Assembly: GCF_002608075.1 (NCBI RefSeq)
Contig: NZ_LAHA01000005.1
Location: forward strand, 152,292 to 216,291
From: Nostoc linckia z4
GTDB lineage: Bacteria; Cyanobacteriota; Cyanobacteriia; Cyanobacteriales; Nostocaceae
Direction of reading: 5' to 3'
DNA length: 64,000 bases
Part shown: positions 9,361 to 18,743 of the stretch, piece after piece
Numbering within the stretch: the first letter of the stretch is position 1
Layout: each line of letters opens with the position of its first letter
Made by a program: the position numbers and the translations under genes
Notes under the pieces: generated by a model
What the model was told of the DNA's origin: nothing
Seen by the model: only the letters and a program-made list of their open reading frames with translations
Databases searched by the model: none

Positions 9361-9692
9361 GGTGTATTATTCCTCTCGATCTCGTCGGTTTCCAAGGTCG
9401 GGTTATCCCCTGCTAACTTCATAACACCGACGAGCATTAAAGCCTGAATCGAAAATCCGATGACAATGGCCGTCAATATCACGGCTTGGGGAACCGGATC
9501 GGCATATGCACGATTTTGGATGTTTGAAATAATTGGTGTGAAGAAACCATCTCGCGATGCAATTAGCACGTAATAGGCAATAACCCCCGTACTCATGACA
9601 TCCATAGAGATGATTTTCATTACAAGATTTTTTTTGAGGATAATACCAAAAAATCCGCACAATATTGTGGCGAATATACAAGCTTCTAACAC
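9357..9692 (-). CDS. mrpC: Mrp antiporter subunit C
   Basis: A 111-residue three-helix protein of the NuoK/MrpC family, containing the SMDVMSTGVIAYYV helix and the DPVPQAVILTAIVIGFS segment. It is the first gene of the mrp operon. The preceding 118 bp separate it from the NhaS3-like gene and hold an AT-rich stretch. Confidence 0.9.
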   Translation of the reverse strand: MLEACIFATILCGFFGIILKKNLVMKIISMDVMSTGVIAYYVLIASRDGFFTPIISNIQNRAYADPVPQAVILTAIVIGFSIQALMLVGVMKLAGDNPTLETDEIERNNTP

Positions 9693-9810
9693 GGTAATTG
9701 CCTAAAAATTTTAGATTTGAAATTTTGGATTAGTCCTATCCAAGTAGGGGGTGACAAAAGGCAAAAAGGTGATAAATTTATGATTATTTTTTGCCTTTTG
9801 CCTTACTGTA

Positions 9811-11208
9811 CTAACTGATTAAATTGGCTTCCTCTAAAGATTCTTTTTCTTTTGGTGATTGTTTAAATGCCAACCTTAATAAAGGCGGTGCTAAGAAGGT
9901 TGTCAAAATCACCATAATTACAATGGCAGCTTGCAATGGTTTATCAAGGGTACCACTAGCTGCACCAATTCCGGCAAACACTAACCCAACTTCCCCACGG
10001 GGAATCATTCCGATACCGACGGCTAAGCGATTAATTCCAGCTTGACCAAAAATCGACCAACCTGTGACGACTTTACCAATAATCGCCACCACAATTAAAA
10101 AAGTAGAAATTATTAATCCTTCTCGATTTCCTGGAACTAAAGGATTAAGCACGCCCAAATCAACTTTTGCACCAACTGTCACAAAGAAAACTGGTACTAA
10201 AATATCGGCAATCGGTTTTACCTGCTCATCTAATTCTTTGCGTTTATCAGTTTCATCCAAAACTAAGCCAGCCGCAAATGCACCCAAAATAGCTTCCAAA
10301 TGAATGGCATTACCTAAAAAAGCCATGAAAAAGGCAAAGATAAAGGCTGGGATAATTAAGTTACCTCGTGTTTGCAATTTATTAGCAATGGTAACAAAAC
10401 TTTGATTGAAATATTTACCCAGGAGAATTGAGCCAATGAGAAATACAGTAGCGCTGACAATCAGATAAATGACGTTGAATATATCAACTTCACCAGTTTT
10501 AGCCAGACTAGCAACCACCGCCAAGACGATGATACCCAAGATATCGTCAATGACTGCCGCACCTACAATAATCTGTCCTTCACGAGATTTTAATTGCCCA
10601 ATTTCTGACAAAACTTTAGAGGTAATCCCAATACTAGTAGCTGTCAGGGCTGCACCTGCAAAAATCGCCGGAATTACTGGTGCATGAAATAACCAAATCA
10701 GTCCTGCTGTGCCAGCGGCAAAGGGAACGGCTACACCAACGCAAGCAACAATTGTTGCTTGATAACCGACTTTTTGTAATTCTTTTAAGTCTGATTCCAG
10801 ACCAATTTCAAATAACAGAATGATGACACCTAGTTCGGCAAGAACAGAAACAACTTCACTCTGAGTTTGAAAAATTGATGTCAGTGCATCTGGAGTGAGA
10901 TTGTTAATAAATTGCAGGATAGTCATGATGATGGAGTCACTTGCAGCTACTCCACTGTCAGGAAATACTACCAAATGCAGAGCAGAAGCACCTACAACTA
11001 CACCACCGACTAATTCTCCTAATACAGGAGGTAAGTCCATCATTCTAGATAATTCGCCACCAATTTTACTTGCCAGATAAATGACTACTAAAGTTAGCAA
11101 TACTCCAGTTAGGACAATGGGAGCATATTCCGCCTCATTGGTTGTTGCTAGTAAAGGAAGGAAATTTAACCAAGTAAATGAATTAGCCATTGGTTCCGAA
11201 AAAATCAT
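9811..11208 (-). CDS. nhaS3: Cation:proton antiporter, NapA/NhaS3-like (CPA2)
   Basis: A 465-residue, roughly 12-helix antiporter of the CPA2 family. AAVIDDILGI (Asp221-Asp222) is the paired-aspartate ion-binding motif of electrogenic Na+/H+ antiporters, and TSIGITSKVL at 191-200 is the unwound-helix segment. Length and sequence fit cyanobacterial NhaS3, a thylakoid or plasma-membrane Na+/H+ antiporter. Met at 11190 is an alternative start; neither has a strong ribosome-binding site. It lies between bicA and mrpC in the same direction. Confidence 0.87.
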   Translation of the reverse strand: MIFSEPMANSFTWLNFLPLLATTNEAEYAPIVLTGVLLTLVVIYLASKIGGELSRMMDLPPVLGELVGGVVVGASALHLVVFPDSGVAASDSIIMTILQFINNLTPDALTSIFQTQSEVVSVLAELGVIILLFEIGLESDLKELQKVGYQATIVACVGVAVPFAAGTAGLIWLFHAPVIPAIFAGAALTATSIGITSKVLSEIGQLKSREGQIIVGAAVIDDILGIIVLAVVASLAKTGEVDIFNVIYLIVSATVFLIGSILLGKYFNQSFVTIANKLQTRGNLIIPAFIFAFFMAFLGNAIHLEAILGAFAAGLVLDETDKRKELDEQVKPIADILVPVFFVTVGAKVDLGVLNPLVPGNREGLIISTFLIVVAIIGKVVTGWSIFGQAGINRLAVGIGMIPRGEVGLVFAGIGAASGTLDKPLQAAIVIMVILTTFLAPPLLRLAFKQSPKEKESLEEANLIS

Positions 11209-11232
11209 GTTTTTATTCGTCTGATTGATTCA

Positions 11233-11261
11233 GTAGAGACGTTGCAGTGCAACGTCTCTAC
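11233..11261. repeat. Perfect palindrome with GACGTTGCA core
   Basis: GTAGAGACGTTGCA and its exact inverse flank a single base. The 19-base core GACGTTGCANTGCAACGTC recurs at 36773-36799. It sits between the bicA stop and nhaS3 start and could act as an RNA hairpin, but there is no T-tract. Confidence 0.75.
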
Positions 11262-11316
11262 AAGGATAAATCAGGGGTTTTAGCGTCTAATCCACATAAT
11301 GCGTAATTCTGAATTC

Positions 11317-13011
11317 CTAATATGTGTCGGTGTAGATACTAACCCCAGAGGTATCAGTAGTTGCATGAGGATTAACTAAAGCAACCGCCTGTTTAAGTGC
11401 ATCCACACGTTCTATAAACATGTGATGCTGTGGAACAAACCTCGAAATACCAAACTTTTCTAAACGCCGTAGGACTTTGCCTGCTGCACCGACAATTAAC
11501 ACATGACGACGTTGTTCGCTAGCGTCCTTAATGGCATTTTCAATTGCCAAAGAAGCAGTCACACCCAACATGGGGACATCACTCAAATCCACAATCAACA
11601 CATCAGAATCAGCCATTGCTGAGTGTTCGCGAGCGATCGCCTTTGATACGCCAAAAATCATCGGCCCGCTCAGGTAGAATAGCAGAACACGTCCATTAGC
11701 TAGATCGAGTAATTTTTTCTCTTCGTCATTCAAGACAATTGCATCATCAGTATCGCTAATTGTTTTCACTTCCTGAGCCTGTAATTCCGAAAGGCGATCG
11801 ATTGTTAAAATGTTGGCAATGAAAACTCCGACGCCCACAGCAACAATCAAATCAACAAATACAGTCAGGAACAATACACCATACATGATGATTGTGCCTT
11901 TAAGAGATACCTTGTGAGCGCGTTTCAAAAAGCTCCAATCAAGAATGTCAATCCCCACTTTCAGCGCAATACCAGCTAACACCGCCATTGGGATGGGTTG
12001 AGTGACACTCGCAGCCCACAAAACCACAACTAATAAAATCACTGCGCGAGTTAAACCGGATAAAGCTGTAGTCGCACCAGTTTGGATATTCACTACAGTT
12101 CCCATCGTCGCACCAGCACCAGGTAGCCCTCCACACAAACCAGATATTAAATTACCAATACCTTGACCAATCAATTCTTTATCAGATTTGTGTTCTGTGC
12201 GAGTCAAACTGTCTGCAATTACCGCCGTTAATAGAGTATCAATACAACCCAACATCCCCAACATTGCCCCATCAACAATCATGACTGTGATTTGTCCGGG
12301 AGTAAAAGTTGGCATTTGCAATGTGGGCAATCCAACGGGGATTTCACCAATTCGCCTAATATCTGTACCGCCGAAGATGGTTAGAGAAACTATAGTTCCG
12401 ATAATTAATGCCACCAATTGCGGAGGAGCAAAGCGCTTGAGTTTGGATGGCATTAAAAAAATAATTGCCAGTGTCAACAAGCCTAAAGCTGTTTCCGCAG
12501 GATTAATTTTAGTTAATAACTGAGGTAGATTTTGCACCATCCCCAGTACGCCACCTTTAGGATTTGGTTGACCGACAAAAGGAGCAATTTGCAAAATAAT
12601 TAGAATCACCCCAATTCCAGACATGAAGCCGGAAATCACGCTGTAAGGCATCAGGGTAATATATTTACCCAACTTAAATATGCCAAAGAAAATTTGAAAT
12701 ATTCCCGCTAGCATAACTACGGTAAATGCCATTGCTAAGCCGTTTTCGGGATTAGCTGCGGTCATGGAACTGACAATTGCAGTCATAACTACAGTCATCG
12801 GCCCGGTTGGCTCAGAAATTAAGGTTGGTGTGCCACCAAATAAGGCTGCAAAAAAACCTACACAAACTGCGCCATAAAGACCAGCTACAGGCCCCGCACC
12901 GGAGGCGACACCGAATGCTAGGGCTAACGGCAAGGAAACGATGGCAGCTGTTAAACCACCGAATAAATCACCTTGCACGTTTCTAAAATGTATAGTATTT
13001 GTCAATGACAT
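11317..13011 (-). CDS. bicA: Bicarbonate transporter BicA (SulP family)
   Basis: A 564-residue SulP transporter. Residues 1-400 form the membrane domain (GDLFGGLTAAIVSLPLALAF start; GGTPTLISEPTGPMT substrate-site segment; PGAGATMGTVVN), and about 435-550 form a C-terminal STAS domain. It matches cyanobacterial BicA, the high-flux, medium-affinity Na+-dependent bicarbonate importer of the CO2-concentrating mechanism, rather than sulfate carriers. A 418-bp leader with an inverted repeat precedes it. Na+/H+ antiporter genes follow it on the same strand. Confidence 0.92.
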   Translation of the reverse strand: MSLTNTIHFRNVQGDLFGGLTAAIVSLPLALAFGVASGAGPVAGLYGAVCVGFFAALFGGTPTLISEPTGPMTVVMTAIVSSMTAANPENGLAMAFTVVMLAGIFQIFFGIFKLGKYITLMPYSVISGFMSGIGVILIILQIAPFVGQPNPKGGVLGMVQNLPQLLTKINPAETALGLLTLAIIFLMPSKLKRFAPPQLVALIIGTIVSLTIFGGTDIRRIGEIPVGLPTLQMPTFTPGQITVMIVDGAMLGMLGCIDTLLTAVIADSLTRTEHKSDKELIGQGIGNLISGLCGGLPGAGATMGTVVNIQTGATTALSGLTRAVILLVVVLWAASVTQPIPMAVLAGIALKVGIDILDWSFLKRAHKVSLKGTIIMYGVLFLTVFVDLIVAVGVGVFIANILTIDRLSELQAQEVKTISDTDDAIVLNDEEKKLLDLANGRVLLFYLSGPMIFGVSKAIAREHSAMADSDVLIVDLSDVPMLGVTASLAIENAIKDASEQRRHVLIVGAAGKVLRRLEKFGISRFVPQHHMFIERVDALKQAVALVNPHATTDTSGVSIYTDTY

Positions 13012-13230
13012 ACTGGGTTTTGGTTACAAAAAAGCAAAAATTGGGTTTGTAAAAATTGCTAGCTACTTTGAGTAAGTTTCTTGTTTGATAGGCATAAAAA
13101 ACAAGGCAAAAAACTCTATTTTTTGCAAAGCAGCAGACTATGATAGCCTTCTACATAGGAAATTCCTGGATGGGAATCCCTAAAATAGATCGGACTTGAG
13201 TCAAAGACATTTGAAAAATCGGACTCAAAA

Positions 13231-13251
13231 AACTTACAATTTATGTAAGTT
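13231..13251 (-). promoter_or_regulatory. Inverted repeat upstream of bicA, candidate operator
   Basis: AACTTACA and TGTAAGTT flank five bases, about 220 bp before the bicA start. It resembles the dyads recognised by LysR-type regulators; CmpR/NdhR-type control of inorganic-carbon genes is known in cyanobacteria, but assignment here is inference. Confidence 0.4.
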
Positions 13252-13361
13252 TTATTTATCACCAGACTTAACGTGTTTAAAAATAGCTTACAGCTTTGTA
13301 CGTCAATGTTGTTGATTTACAGGTATGAAGATTAAATTAATATTAAATTGGTTTCATAGAT

Positions 13362-13401
13362 AAAAAGCTATGCCTCTAACGCGAAAGGCATAGCTTTTTT
13401 T
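13362..13401. terminator. Rho-independent terminator
   Basis: AAAGCTATGCCT and AGGCATAGCTTT form a stem with a ten-base loop and A/T tracts on both sides, so it could act in both directions. It directly follows the stop of the minus-strand MFS gene and would end the ABC-MarR-MFS operon. Confidence 0.85.
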
Positions 13402-13429
13402 ACATGAGAGTGGGATAAAAAGTCCCTGG

Positions 13430-14701
13430 CTATACTTTGTACTCCTGCAAAGACCCCAACTTGCGAATTCCCGGCCAAATCATTGCTGTAGCAACTACTA
13501 CTAAAATCGTGCCAATTCCACCACCAACCACTGAAATCACCGGGCCAAATAAGGCAGCAGTCAAGCCTGATTCAAAGCCTCCTAATTCATTTGAGGCACT
13601 AATAAATACGCTATTGATGGCAGCAACCCGCCCACGTAAACGATCTGGGGTTCTGATTTGAACTAGTGTATGGCGAATCACAACGCTGATACTATCAAGT
13701 GCCCCAGCAAGTATCAACATTAACATAGACAGCCAAAACGAACGAGAAAGTCCAAAGATAATTGTGACAACCCCAAAGCCAACCACTGACCATAATAAAG
13801 CCGGGCCTGCTTTCCGGAGTGGTGGTAAATATGCCAGGGTAATGGCCATAGTCAAAGCACCGATGGAATTCGCTGCTTGCAGGTATCCCAACTCCACTGG
13901 CCCTACATGTAAAATATCTTTGGCAAAGATGGGTAGTAATGCGATCGCACCACCCAACAATACAGCAAACATATCCAATGTAATTGCCGCTAAAATTAGC
14001 TGATTCTCCCAGACAAATTTAGCACCTGCGGCAAGGGCTTTGAGGGATATGGGTTCGCTGGAACGGATGCCTTTTTTCTCTGTAATTGCCAGTGTTAAAA
14101 CGAAACACAACAAAGCGGCTATGGCGGCTGCTATGTATACTCCCGTAGCACTCCCCAACAGGGCAATTCCAAATCCTCCCAAGGCAGGGCCGATGACTGA
14201 CGCCAACTGAAAGCTACTACTATTCCACGTAGCAGCGTTAGTAAAAGCACTGACAGGTATCAATTGCCACATGAGGGCATCACCGGCGGGTTTGAGGAAT
14301 GCCCTCGCAACCCCTGTTAAAACTAAGCAGGCATAAATTAGAAAAACTCCACCCTGTGTATAGGAAAGTACTGCTAGACCAAGAGAACACAGAGCTAGTA
14401 ACATGACTGAGAATAACATGATAACTTTGCGTTCGCGGCGATCGGCCACATCTCCAGCAATCAAGGTGAGGGCAATCATCGGTAAGACTTGCGCTAATCC
14501 TACACCACCTAAAACCAGAGGCGAGGCAGTACGCTCATAAAGTTCCCAGCCAATGGCTACGGTTTGCATTTGCGAGCCCACGAACAGCACTAAGCGTCCA
14601 ATGGTAAATAATCGGTAGTCCCGAAACCTCAGGGCTGCAAAGGGGTCGTGCTGTGCAACAATAGGGTTATGGAGATTTGATTTCTGTTTGCTCGAAGACA
14701 T
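13430..14701 (-). CDS. MFS transporter (EntS-like)
   Basis: A 423-residue major facilitator with about 12 helices, beginning FAALRFRDYRLF and carrying the motif-A-like GDVADRRERK loop between helices 2 and 3. It resembles the MFS_3 group that includes the enterobactin exporter EntS; the cargo is unknown. Last gene of the ABC-MarR-MFS operon; its start overlaps the MarR gene by 35 bases, and a strong terminator follows. A role in drug or metabolite efflux is inferred from context. Confidence 0.85.
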   Translation of the reverse strand: MSSSKQKSNLHNPIVAQHDPFAALRFRDYRLFTIGRLVLFVGSQMQTVAIGWELYERTASPLVLGGVGLAQVLPMIALTLIAGDVADRRERKVIMLFSVMLLALCSLGLAVLSYTQGGVFLIYACLVLTGVARAFLKPAGDALMWQLIPVSAFTNAATWNSSSFQLASVIGPALGGFGIALLGSATGVYIAAAIAALLCFVLTLAITEKKGIRSSEPISLKALAAGAKFVWENQLILAAITLDMFAVLLGGAIALLPIFAKDILHVGPVELGYLQAANSIGALTMAITLAYLPPLRKAGPALLWSVVGFGVVTIIFGLSRSFWLSMLMLILAGALDSISVVIRHTLVQIRTPDRLRGRVAAINSVFISASNELGGFESGLTAALFGPVISVVGGGIGTILVVVATAMIWPGIRKLGSLQEYKV

Positions 14702-15140
14702 TTTTGAGTAGAGCTAAGCCTTCTTCAATATTGGAAATTTGTTCTTCTGTCAGACCTTGGAGCAACTCGGTAATATGAGCGCGAGTTTGATCTTGGGATT
14801 GTTTGAGTTGCTGTTTTCCTTCTTCAGTGAGATTGAGCAGCACTCGCCGCCGCTCTTGAGGATCGGCATTGCGTTGGACAAAGTTGCGCTGTACTAGGCG
14901 TTCTATGGTCGCTGATGCTGTGGCAGAGGTGACACCCAAATGTTCTGCCAGGTCAGATAAGGAAGCACCGGGATTGCGATTGATGAATGCTAGCGATCGC
15001 AACTGGGGTATAGATAAAAAAGCGGCACTGTGGGCACGCATATCCGCTCGGATAAACCGCATCATTAATGGAACTGTTTCCATTACTCTGGCAGCACATT
15101 GTTCGGAAGTTGTACCTTGAGTCGGTTTATCCAAGGTCAT
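14667..15140 (-). CDS. MarR-family transcriptional regulator
   Basis: A 157-residue winged-helix regulator from Met at 15140 (MTLDKPTQ), chosen because AGGAGA lies upstream; an earlier start at 15194 would overlap the permease gene. SLSDLAEHLGVTSATASATIERL-type helix-turn-helix lies near residues 60-82 and the wing contains DPQERRRVLLNLTEEG. MarR proteins usually repress their own operon and release DNA on ligand binding. Placed inside an efflux operon, self-regulation is likely. Confidence 0.9.
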   Translation of the reverse strand: MTLDKPTQGTTSEQCAARVMETVPLMMRFIRADMRAHSAAFLSIPQLRSLAFINRNPGASLSDLAEHLGVTSATASATIERLVQRNFVQRNADPQERRRVLLNLTEEGKQQLKQSQDQTRAHITELLQGLTEEQISNIEEGLALLKNVFEQTEIKSP

Positions 15141-15159
15141 GGGGTTGTTGTTCTCCTGA

Positions 15160-16023
15160 TTACATTGCCACCCGTGGATAAAGTCGTCCAGCAATGATGG
15201 CTAAGATTATTAATGTTAACAAGAGAATTGTACAATCCAGACCAAAGCCATAGATGCTATTGCCATTAAGCAACATCGTGCCACGTAAGCCATCTACCTC
15301 ATAAGTCAAAGGATTTAAATGGGAAATGAATTTTAACCATTCGGGCATCAAGGAAATAGGATAGATGGCATTGCTAGCAAAAAATAAGGGCATCGTTAAT
15401 AATTGCCCAATACCAGTCATCCGTTCTCGCGTTTTTACCAAACAGCCAATAATTAAGGAAAAAACACAAAAGCAAGCCGCCCCCAGCATCACCAATAGTA
15501 GCACTTGCAGAATCGGTAGGGGATAGAGATTGAGTTTCACACCTAATAAAAATGCTAGTGTGTAAATCACCACCACCTGTGATAAGCATCGCACCCCACA
15601 GGCCAAGGCTTTACCCAATACCATCGCCACACGGGGTGTAGGACTAGCTAAGAATTTATGCACAATTCCTAAATCTCGTTCCCAAATCAGCGTCATCCCA
15701 CCAGTGAAAATTGCCACAAACAGGACACTCTGAGCCAGAATCCCAGCAGAGATGAAATCCAAATAAGGTAAGTCCCCTGTGGAAATAGCGCGAGTGCGGG
15801 AGAAAACTTGCCCAAAAATCAGCAACCATAAGCTTGGTTGCACAGCTCGAACGATTAAATCAGTGGGATCGTGGCGGAGTTTGCGTACTTCCAATTCAGC
15901 GATCGCTAAAGTTTTCCTAACTAGCTCGCTAATTGCAGAGATGAAATTACGTCGGCGAGTCGGTTGTAGCTGTTGTACTTTAACCCAACCGCTGAGCTGT
16001 GCGTCTGGTTCTCGCTGTGTCAC
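15160..16023 (-). CDS. ABC transporter permease (ABC-2 type, DrrB-like)
   Basis: A 287-residue protein with six predicted helices and the ABC-2 permease signature around SNAIYPISLMPEWLKFISHLNPLTY-type segment (residues about 216-240). It pairs with the ATPase immediately upstream, with which it overlaps by 44 bases. The complex is expected to export hydrophobic drugs, lipids or glycolipids from the plasma membrane; the substrate is not evident. Confidence 0.9.
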   Translation of the reverse strand: MTQREPDAQLSGWVKVQQLQPTRRRNFISAISELVRKTLAIAELEVRKLRHDPTDLIVRAVQPSLWLLIFGQVFSRTRAISTGDLPYLDFISAGILAQSVLFVAIFTGGMTLIWERDLGIVHKFLASPTPRVAMVLGKALACGVRCLSQVVVIYTLAFLLGVKLNLYPLPILQVLLLVMLGAACFCVFSLIIGCLVKTRERMTGIGQLLTMPLFFASNAIYPISLMPEWLKFISHLNPLTYEVDGLRGTMLLNGNSIYGFGLDCTILLLTLIILAIIAGRLYPRVAM

Positions 16024-16831
16024 GGTAGTTGACTCCTGATGTTAACTGGTTGCCTGTGTAGTGAATAAAGACATCATCCAAGGTTGCGTTTGCTTTCCCC
16101 AAGGAAGCTTTTAAGTCGCTTGGTGCGCCTGTGGTCACGACTTCGCCTTGTTGCATAATTACCACTCGATCGCACAGATTATCTGCTTCTTCTAAAAAGT
16201 GGGTTGTTAAAAATATAGTTGTGCGGTAATCAGTACAGAGTTGTTGCACAAGTTCCCATACTTGCGTGCGGGCAATGGGGTCTAGTCCCACAGTCGGCTC
16301 ATCCAAAAATAAAATTTGGGGTTGATGCAAAATCGATTGAGCAATTTCCAACTTGCGGATCATGCCACCAGAATAGGTGCGTACCAAGCGCTTAGCAGCA
16401 TCTTGCAAACCCATGTACTCTAGAATTTCCCAAATGCGGCCATCGCGTCCTTTTTTCGGTATTTCATACAACTTCGCAAAGATTAACAGATTTTCATAAC
16501 CCGTAAGACTGCCATCAGCAGACAACGCTTGGGGTACATAGCCGATGGCACGTCTCACAGGATCGGATTGACGAGTCACATCATAGCCGGCTAAGATTGC
16601 AGTCCCCTCACTGATAGGCAGTAATGTTGTCAGCATTTTGATTACTGTACTTTTACCCGCCCCGTTCGGCCCCAGCAGCCCAAATATTTCACCTTGTTCT
16701 ACAGATATGTTCAGGTCATTAACAGCAGTAAACTTACCAAAACGGCGCGTCAATCCCTCGGTTTCCAAAATTAGGGATTTTGGCTCCTTAGAAGATAGCG
16801 ATCGGTTTATTTTTCCCGTATATATTGTCAC
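15980..16831 (-). CDS. ABC transporter ATPase (DrrA-like)
   Basis: A 283-residue ATPase: Walker A GPNGAGKST at 54-62, Q-loop near 101, signature YSGGM at 153-157, Walker B ILFLDEPT at 173-180, H-loop in LTTHFLEEAD. The C-terminal ATLDDVFIHYTG tail is typical of DrrA-type exporters. First gene of the ABC-MarR-MFS operon. A palindrome 29-45 bp upstream of the start is a candidate MarR operator. Confidence 0.93.
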   Translation of the reverse strand: MTIYTGKINRSLSSKEPKSLILETEGLTRRFGKFTAVNDLNISVEQGEIFGLLGPNGAGKSTVIKMLTTLLPISEGTAILAGYDVTRQSDPVRRAIGYVPQALSADGSLTGYENLLIFAKLYEIPKKGRDGRIWEILEYMGLQDAAKRLVRTYSGGMIRKLEIAQSILHQPQILFLDEPTVGLDPIARTQVWELVQQLCTDYRTTIFLTTHFLEEADNLCDRVVIMQQGEVVTTGAPSDLKASLGKANATLDDVFIHYTGNQLTSGVNYRDTARTRRTAQRLG

Positions 16832-16859
16832 AACTTTCGATGCACTTAATTAATTAGAA

Positions 16860-16876
16860 AAACTAACTATTAGTTT
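16860..16876 (-). promoter_or_regulatory. Candidate MarR operator
   Basis: AAACTAACTATTAGTTT is a perfect palindrome (seven-base arms, three-base centre) just upstream of the operon that encodes a MarR regulator. A second AT-rich palindrome (TTAATTAA) lies about ten bases nearer the gene. Confidence 0.55.
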
Positions 16877-17206
16877 CTCAATATATTTATCTGAAGTCAA
16901 TAGTTCGCTAGCAGGAAAAAGGAAATAGGGCATTGGGTATTGGGCATTGGACAGAGGAGAAAAATTTGTACAACAACTCTCCCCTGCTCCCTCTCCCCCA
17001 TCTCTCCAGACACATTATGTACAAAACACAGAGCAGAATTAATGAACTACCTTGACAGTATCGGTACAATCACCTTGTACCAGTTGCGTCAGTTATATAA
17101 ATACACATGTACTATGATTTAGCGATCGCCTGTGCCAGTTGCGTAAGTACTGGTATTAAGAGTTTCCTTTCTACACAAATGTTTTCAGGAATCAAATCAG
17201 ATTCCC
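16877..17206. other. Intergenic, divergent promoters region
   Basis: Space between the leftward ABC operon and the rightward MFS gene. It contains short GGGCATTGGG-type repeats and a HIP1 site; no gene or RNA was recognised. Confidence 0.5.
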
Positions 17207-17325
17207 ATAGCAATCCCAAATAATTTGTGAAATATTACGTATTATGGTTTTTGACAGTCAACAGTCAACAGTCAACAATCAACAGTTAACACTGACATTC
17301 TTCACAACTCAAATAGCATTGCTAT
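17207..17325. repeat. ATAGCAATCC repeat, copy 1
   Basis: A 119-bp copy that starts ATAGCAATCCCAAATAATTT and ends with the inverse GCATTGCTAT. The middle holds tandem CAGTCAA units. Related copies lie at 18758-18862 and, inverted, 26502-26609. Confidence 0.7.
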
Positions 17326-17398
17326 ATGTATTTATCTGATTCTTTAACTTCCACAACTCCTCAATTCTGAATTGTGACTTGATACACAGGGTAATCTG

Positions 17399-18595
17399 AT
17401 GAATTCGCCAAAAGATAACAGCCAACTTGAACGGCAAAAGCCAGTTTATCTAGAGCTAAATTTCCACATAGTTTGTGCAGTTTCTCTCATAGCTGTTATC
17501 GGAGTTTCTAGCATAACTCCAGCTTTTCCCCAGTTAGTTGACAAATTCAATATAAAGCTCAATGATTTGGGGTTATTGATTGCAATATTTACATTGCCTG
17601 GTTTAATTTTAGGGCCAATTATCGGAATTTTGGCTGATAGATGGGGTAGAAAGAAAATTATCGTACCTGCATTGTTTTTATTTGGCATTGCTGGTACAGC
17701 TTGCGCCTTTGCCCGCGATTTTAATTTACTGTTATACTTGCGTTTTTTACAAGGAATTGGTGTTGCTCCTTTGCTTTCTTTAAGTATCACCTTAATCGGC
17801 GATTTATATACCGGAAATAGACGTGCAGAGGCAATGGGTTACAGCGCAAGTATCAGTAGCATTGGCACCGCAACCTATCCCATAATTGGTGGTGCATTGG
17901 CCACAATGGGTTGGTATTATCCTTTTATGTTACCGATATTAGCAATTCCTCTAGGATTGCTTGTATTGTTTAGACTGAAGAACCCAGAACCACAAAGTAA
18001 TGGCAATTTCAAAAGGTATTTAAGGAATGCAGGGAAAGTTCTCAAAAATCGTCAATTATTCGGACTATTTATTGCCAGCGCAGCTAACTTTGTTTTTCTT
18101 TATGGTATTCATATCACCTATCTACCGCTGTTAATTAATGATAACTTCAACGCGCCACCTACTATTATCGGCTTTTTACTTTCTAGCGTTTCCATATCAA
18201 TTACCATCGCATCTACCCAGTTAGGCAAATTGGCTAGAAAATTTACCCCTACTAATTTAATTAGTGCCTCTTACATCTTTTATGGATTAGCGATGTTAAT
18301 AATTCCTTTTGTGCCCAATCTTTGGTTACTATTAATTCCCAGTATAATTTTTGGTATCGGTCTTGGCATTGGTTTTCCTAGTATCCAAACCTTATTAGCA
18401 GATTTAGCACCAAAAGAATATTTAGCGACAATCATATCTGTCAACGGGACATTTTTCGGTTTAGGACAAACATTAGGGCCGCTGTTGATGGGCTACGTCT
18501 TTGATTTTGGTGGAATTACTAGCGTATATTATGCAGGAGCGGGTTTCGCAGTTGTGATGTTTTTTTTATTTAGGTACTGCATTTCCGTGTCATAA
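17399..18595 (+). CDS. MFS transporter (DHA1-like)
   Basis: A 398-residue, 12-helix major facilitator. GILADRWGRKK at 76-86 is motif A, and the repeat of it in the second half is degenerate. PAFPQLVDKF in helix 1 and the GGALATMGW region resemble Bcr/CflA-type and related drug-efflux carriers. The substrate is unknown. It is monocistronic, flanked on both sides by copies of the ATAGCAATCC repeat. Confidence 0.87.
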   Translation: MNSPKDNSQLERQKPVYLELNFHIVCAVSLIAVIGVSSITPAFPQLVDKFNIKLNDLGLLIAIFTLPGLILGPIIGILADRWGRKKIIVPALFLFGIAGTACAFARDFNLLLYLRFLQGIGVAPLLSLSITLIGDLYTGNRRAEAMGYSASISSIGTATYPIIGGALATMGWYYPFMLPILAIPLGLLVLFRLKNPEPQSNGNFKRYLRNAGKVLKNRQLFGLFIASAANFVFLYGIHITYLPLLINDNFNAPPTIIGFLLSSVSISITIASTQLGKLARKFTPTNLISASYIFYGLAMLIIPFVPNLWLLLIPSIIFGIGLGIGFPSIQTLLADLAPKEYLATIISVNGTFFGLGQTLGPLLMGYVFDFGGITSVYYAGAGFAVVMFFLFRYCISVS

Positions 18596-18635
18596 ATTTT
18601 GATATCATCCCCCGGCTTTACGCGGTGGGGATTTC

Positions 18636-18663
18636 GAGTTATTAGTCATTAGTCATTAGTCAA
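18636..18663. repeat. Short tandem repeat (ATTAGTC)
   Basis: Three consecutive ATTAGTC heptamers 40 bp after the MFS stop, preceded by a weak ATCCCC/GGGGAT hairpin at 18606-18632. Confidence 0.6.
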
Positions 18664-18743
18664 CAGTAGTTATATTGAATTTATTGTATTCAATTACATT
18701 GAGCGAAACTTAAGTGTAATACTAATGACTAATGACGACTTGG

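Larger units (their letters stand above)
13012..13429. other. bicA leader and MFS 3' region
   Basis: An AT-rich region between bicA and the MFS gene, both on the minus strand. It holds the palindrome at 13231-13251 and the terminator at 13362-13401; nothing else was recognised. Confidence 0.6.
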
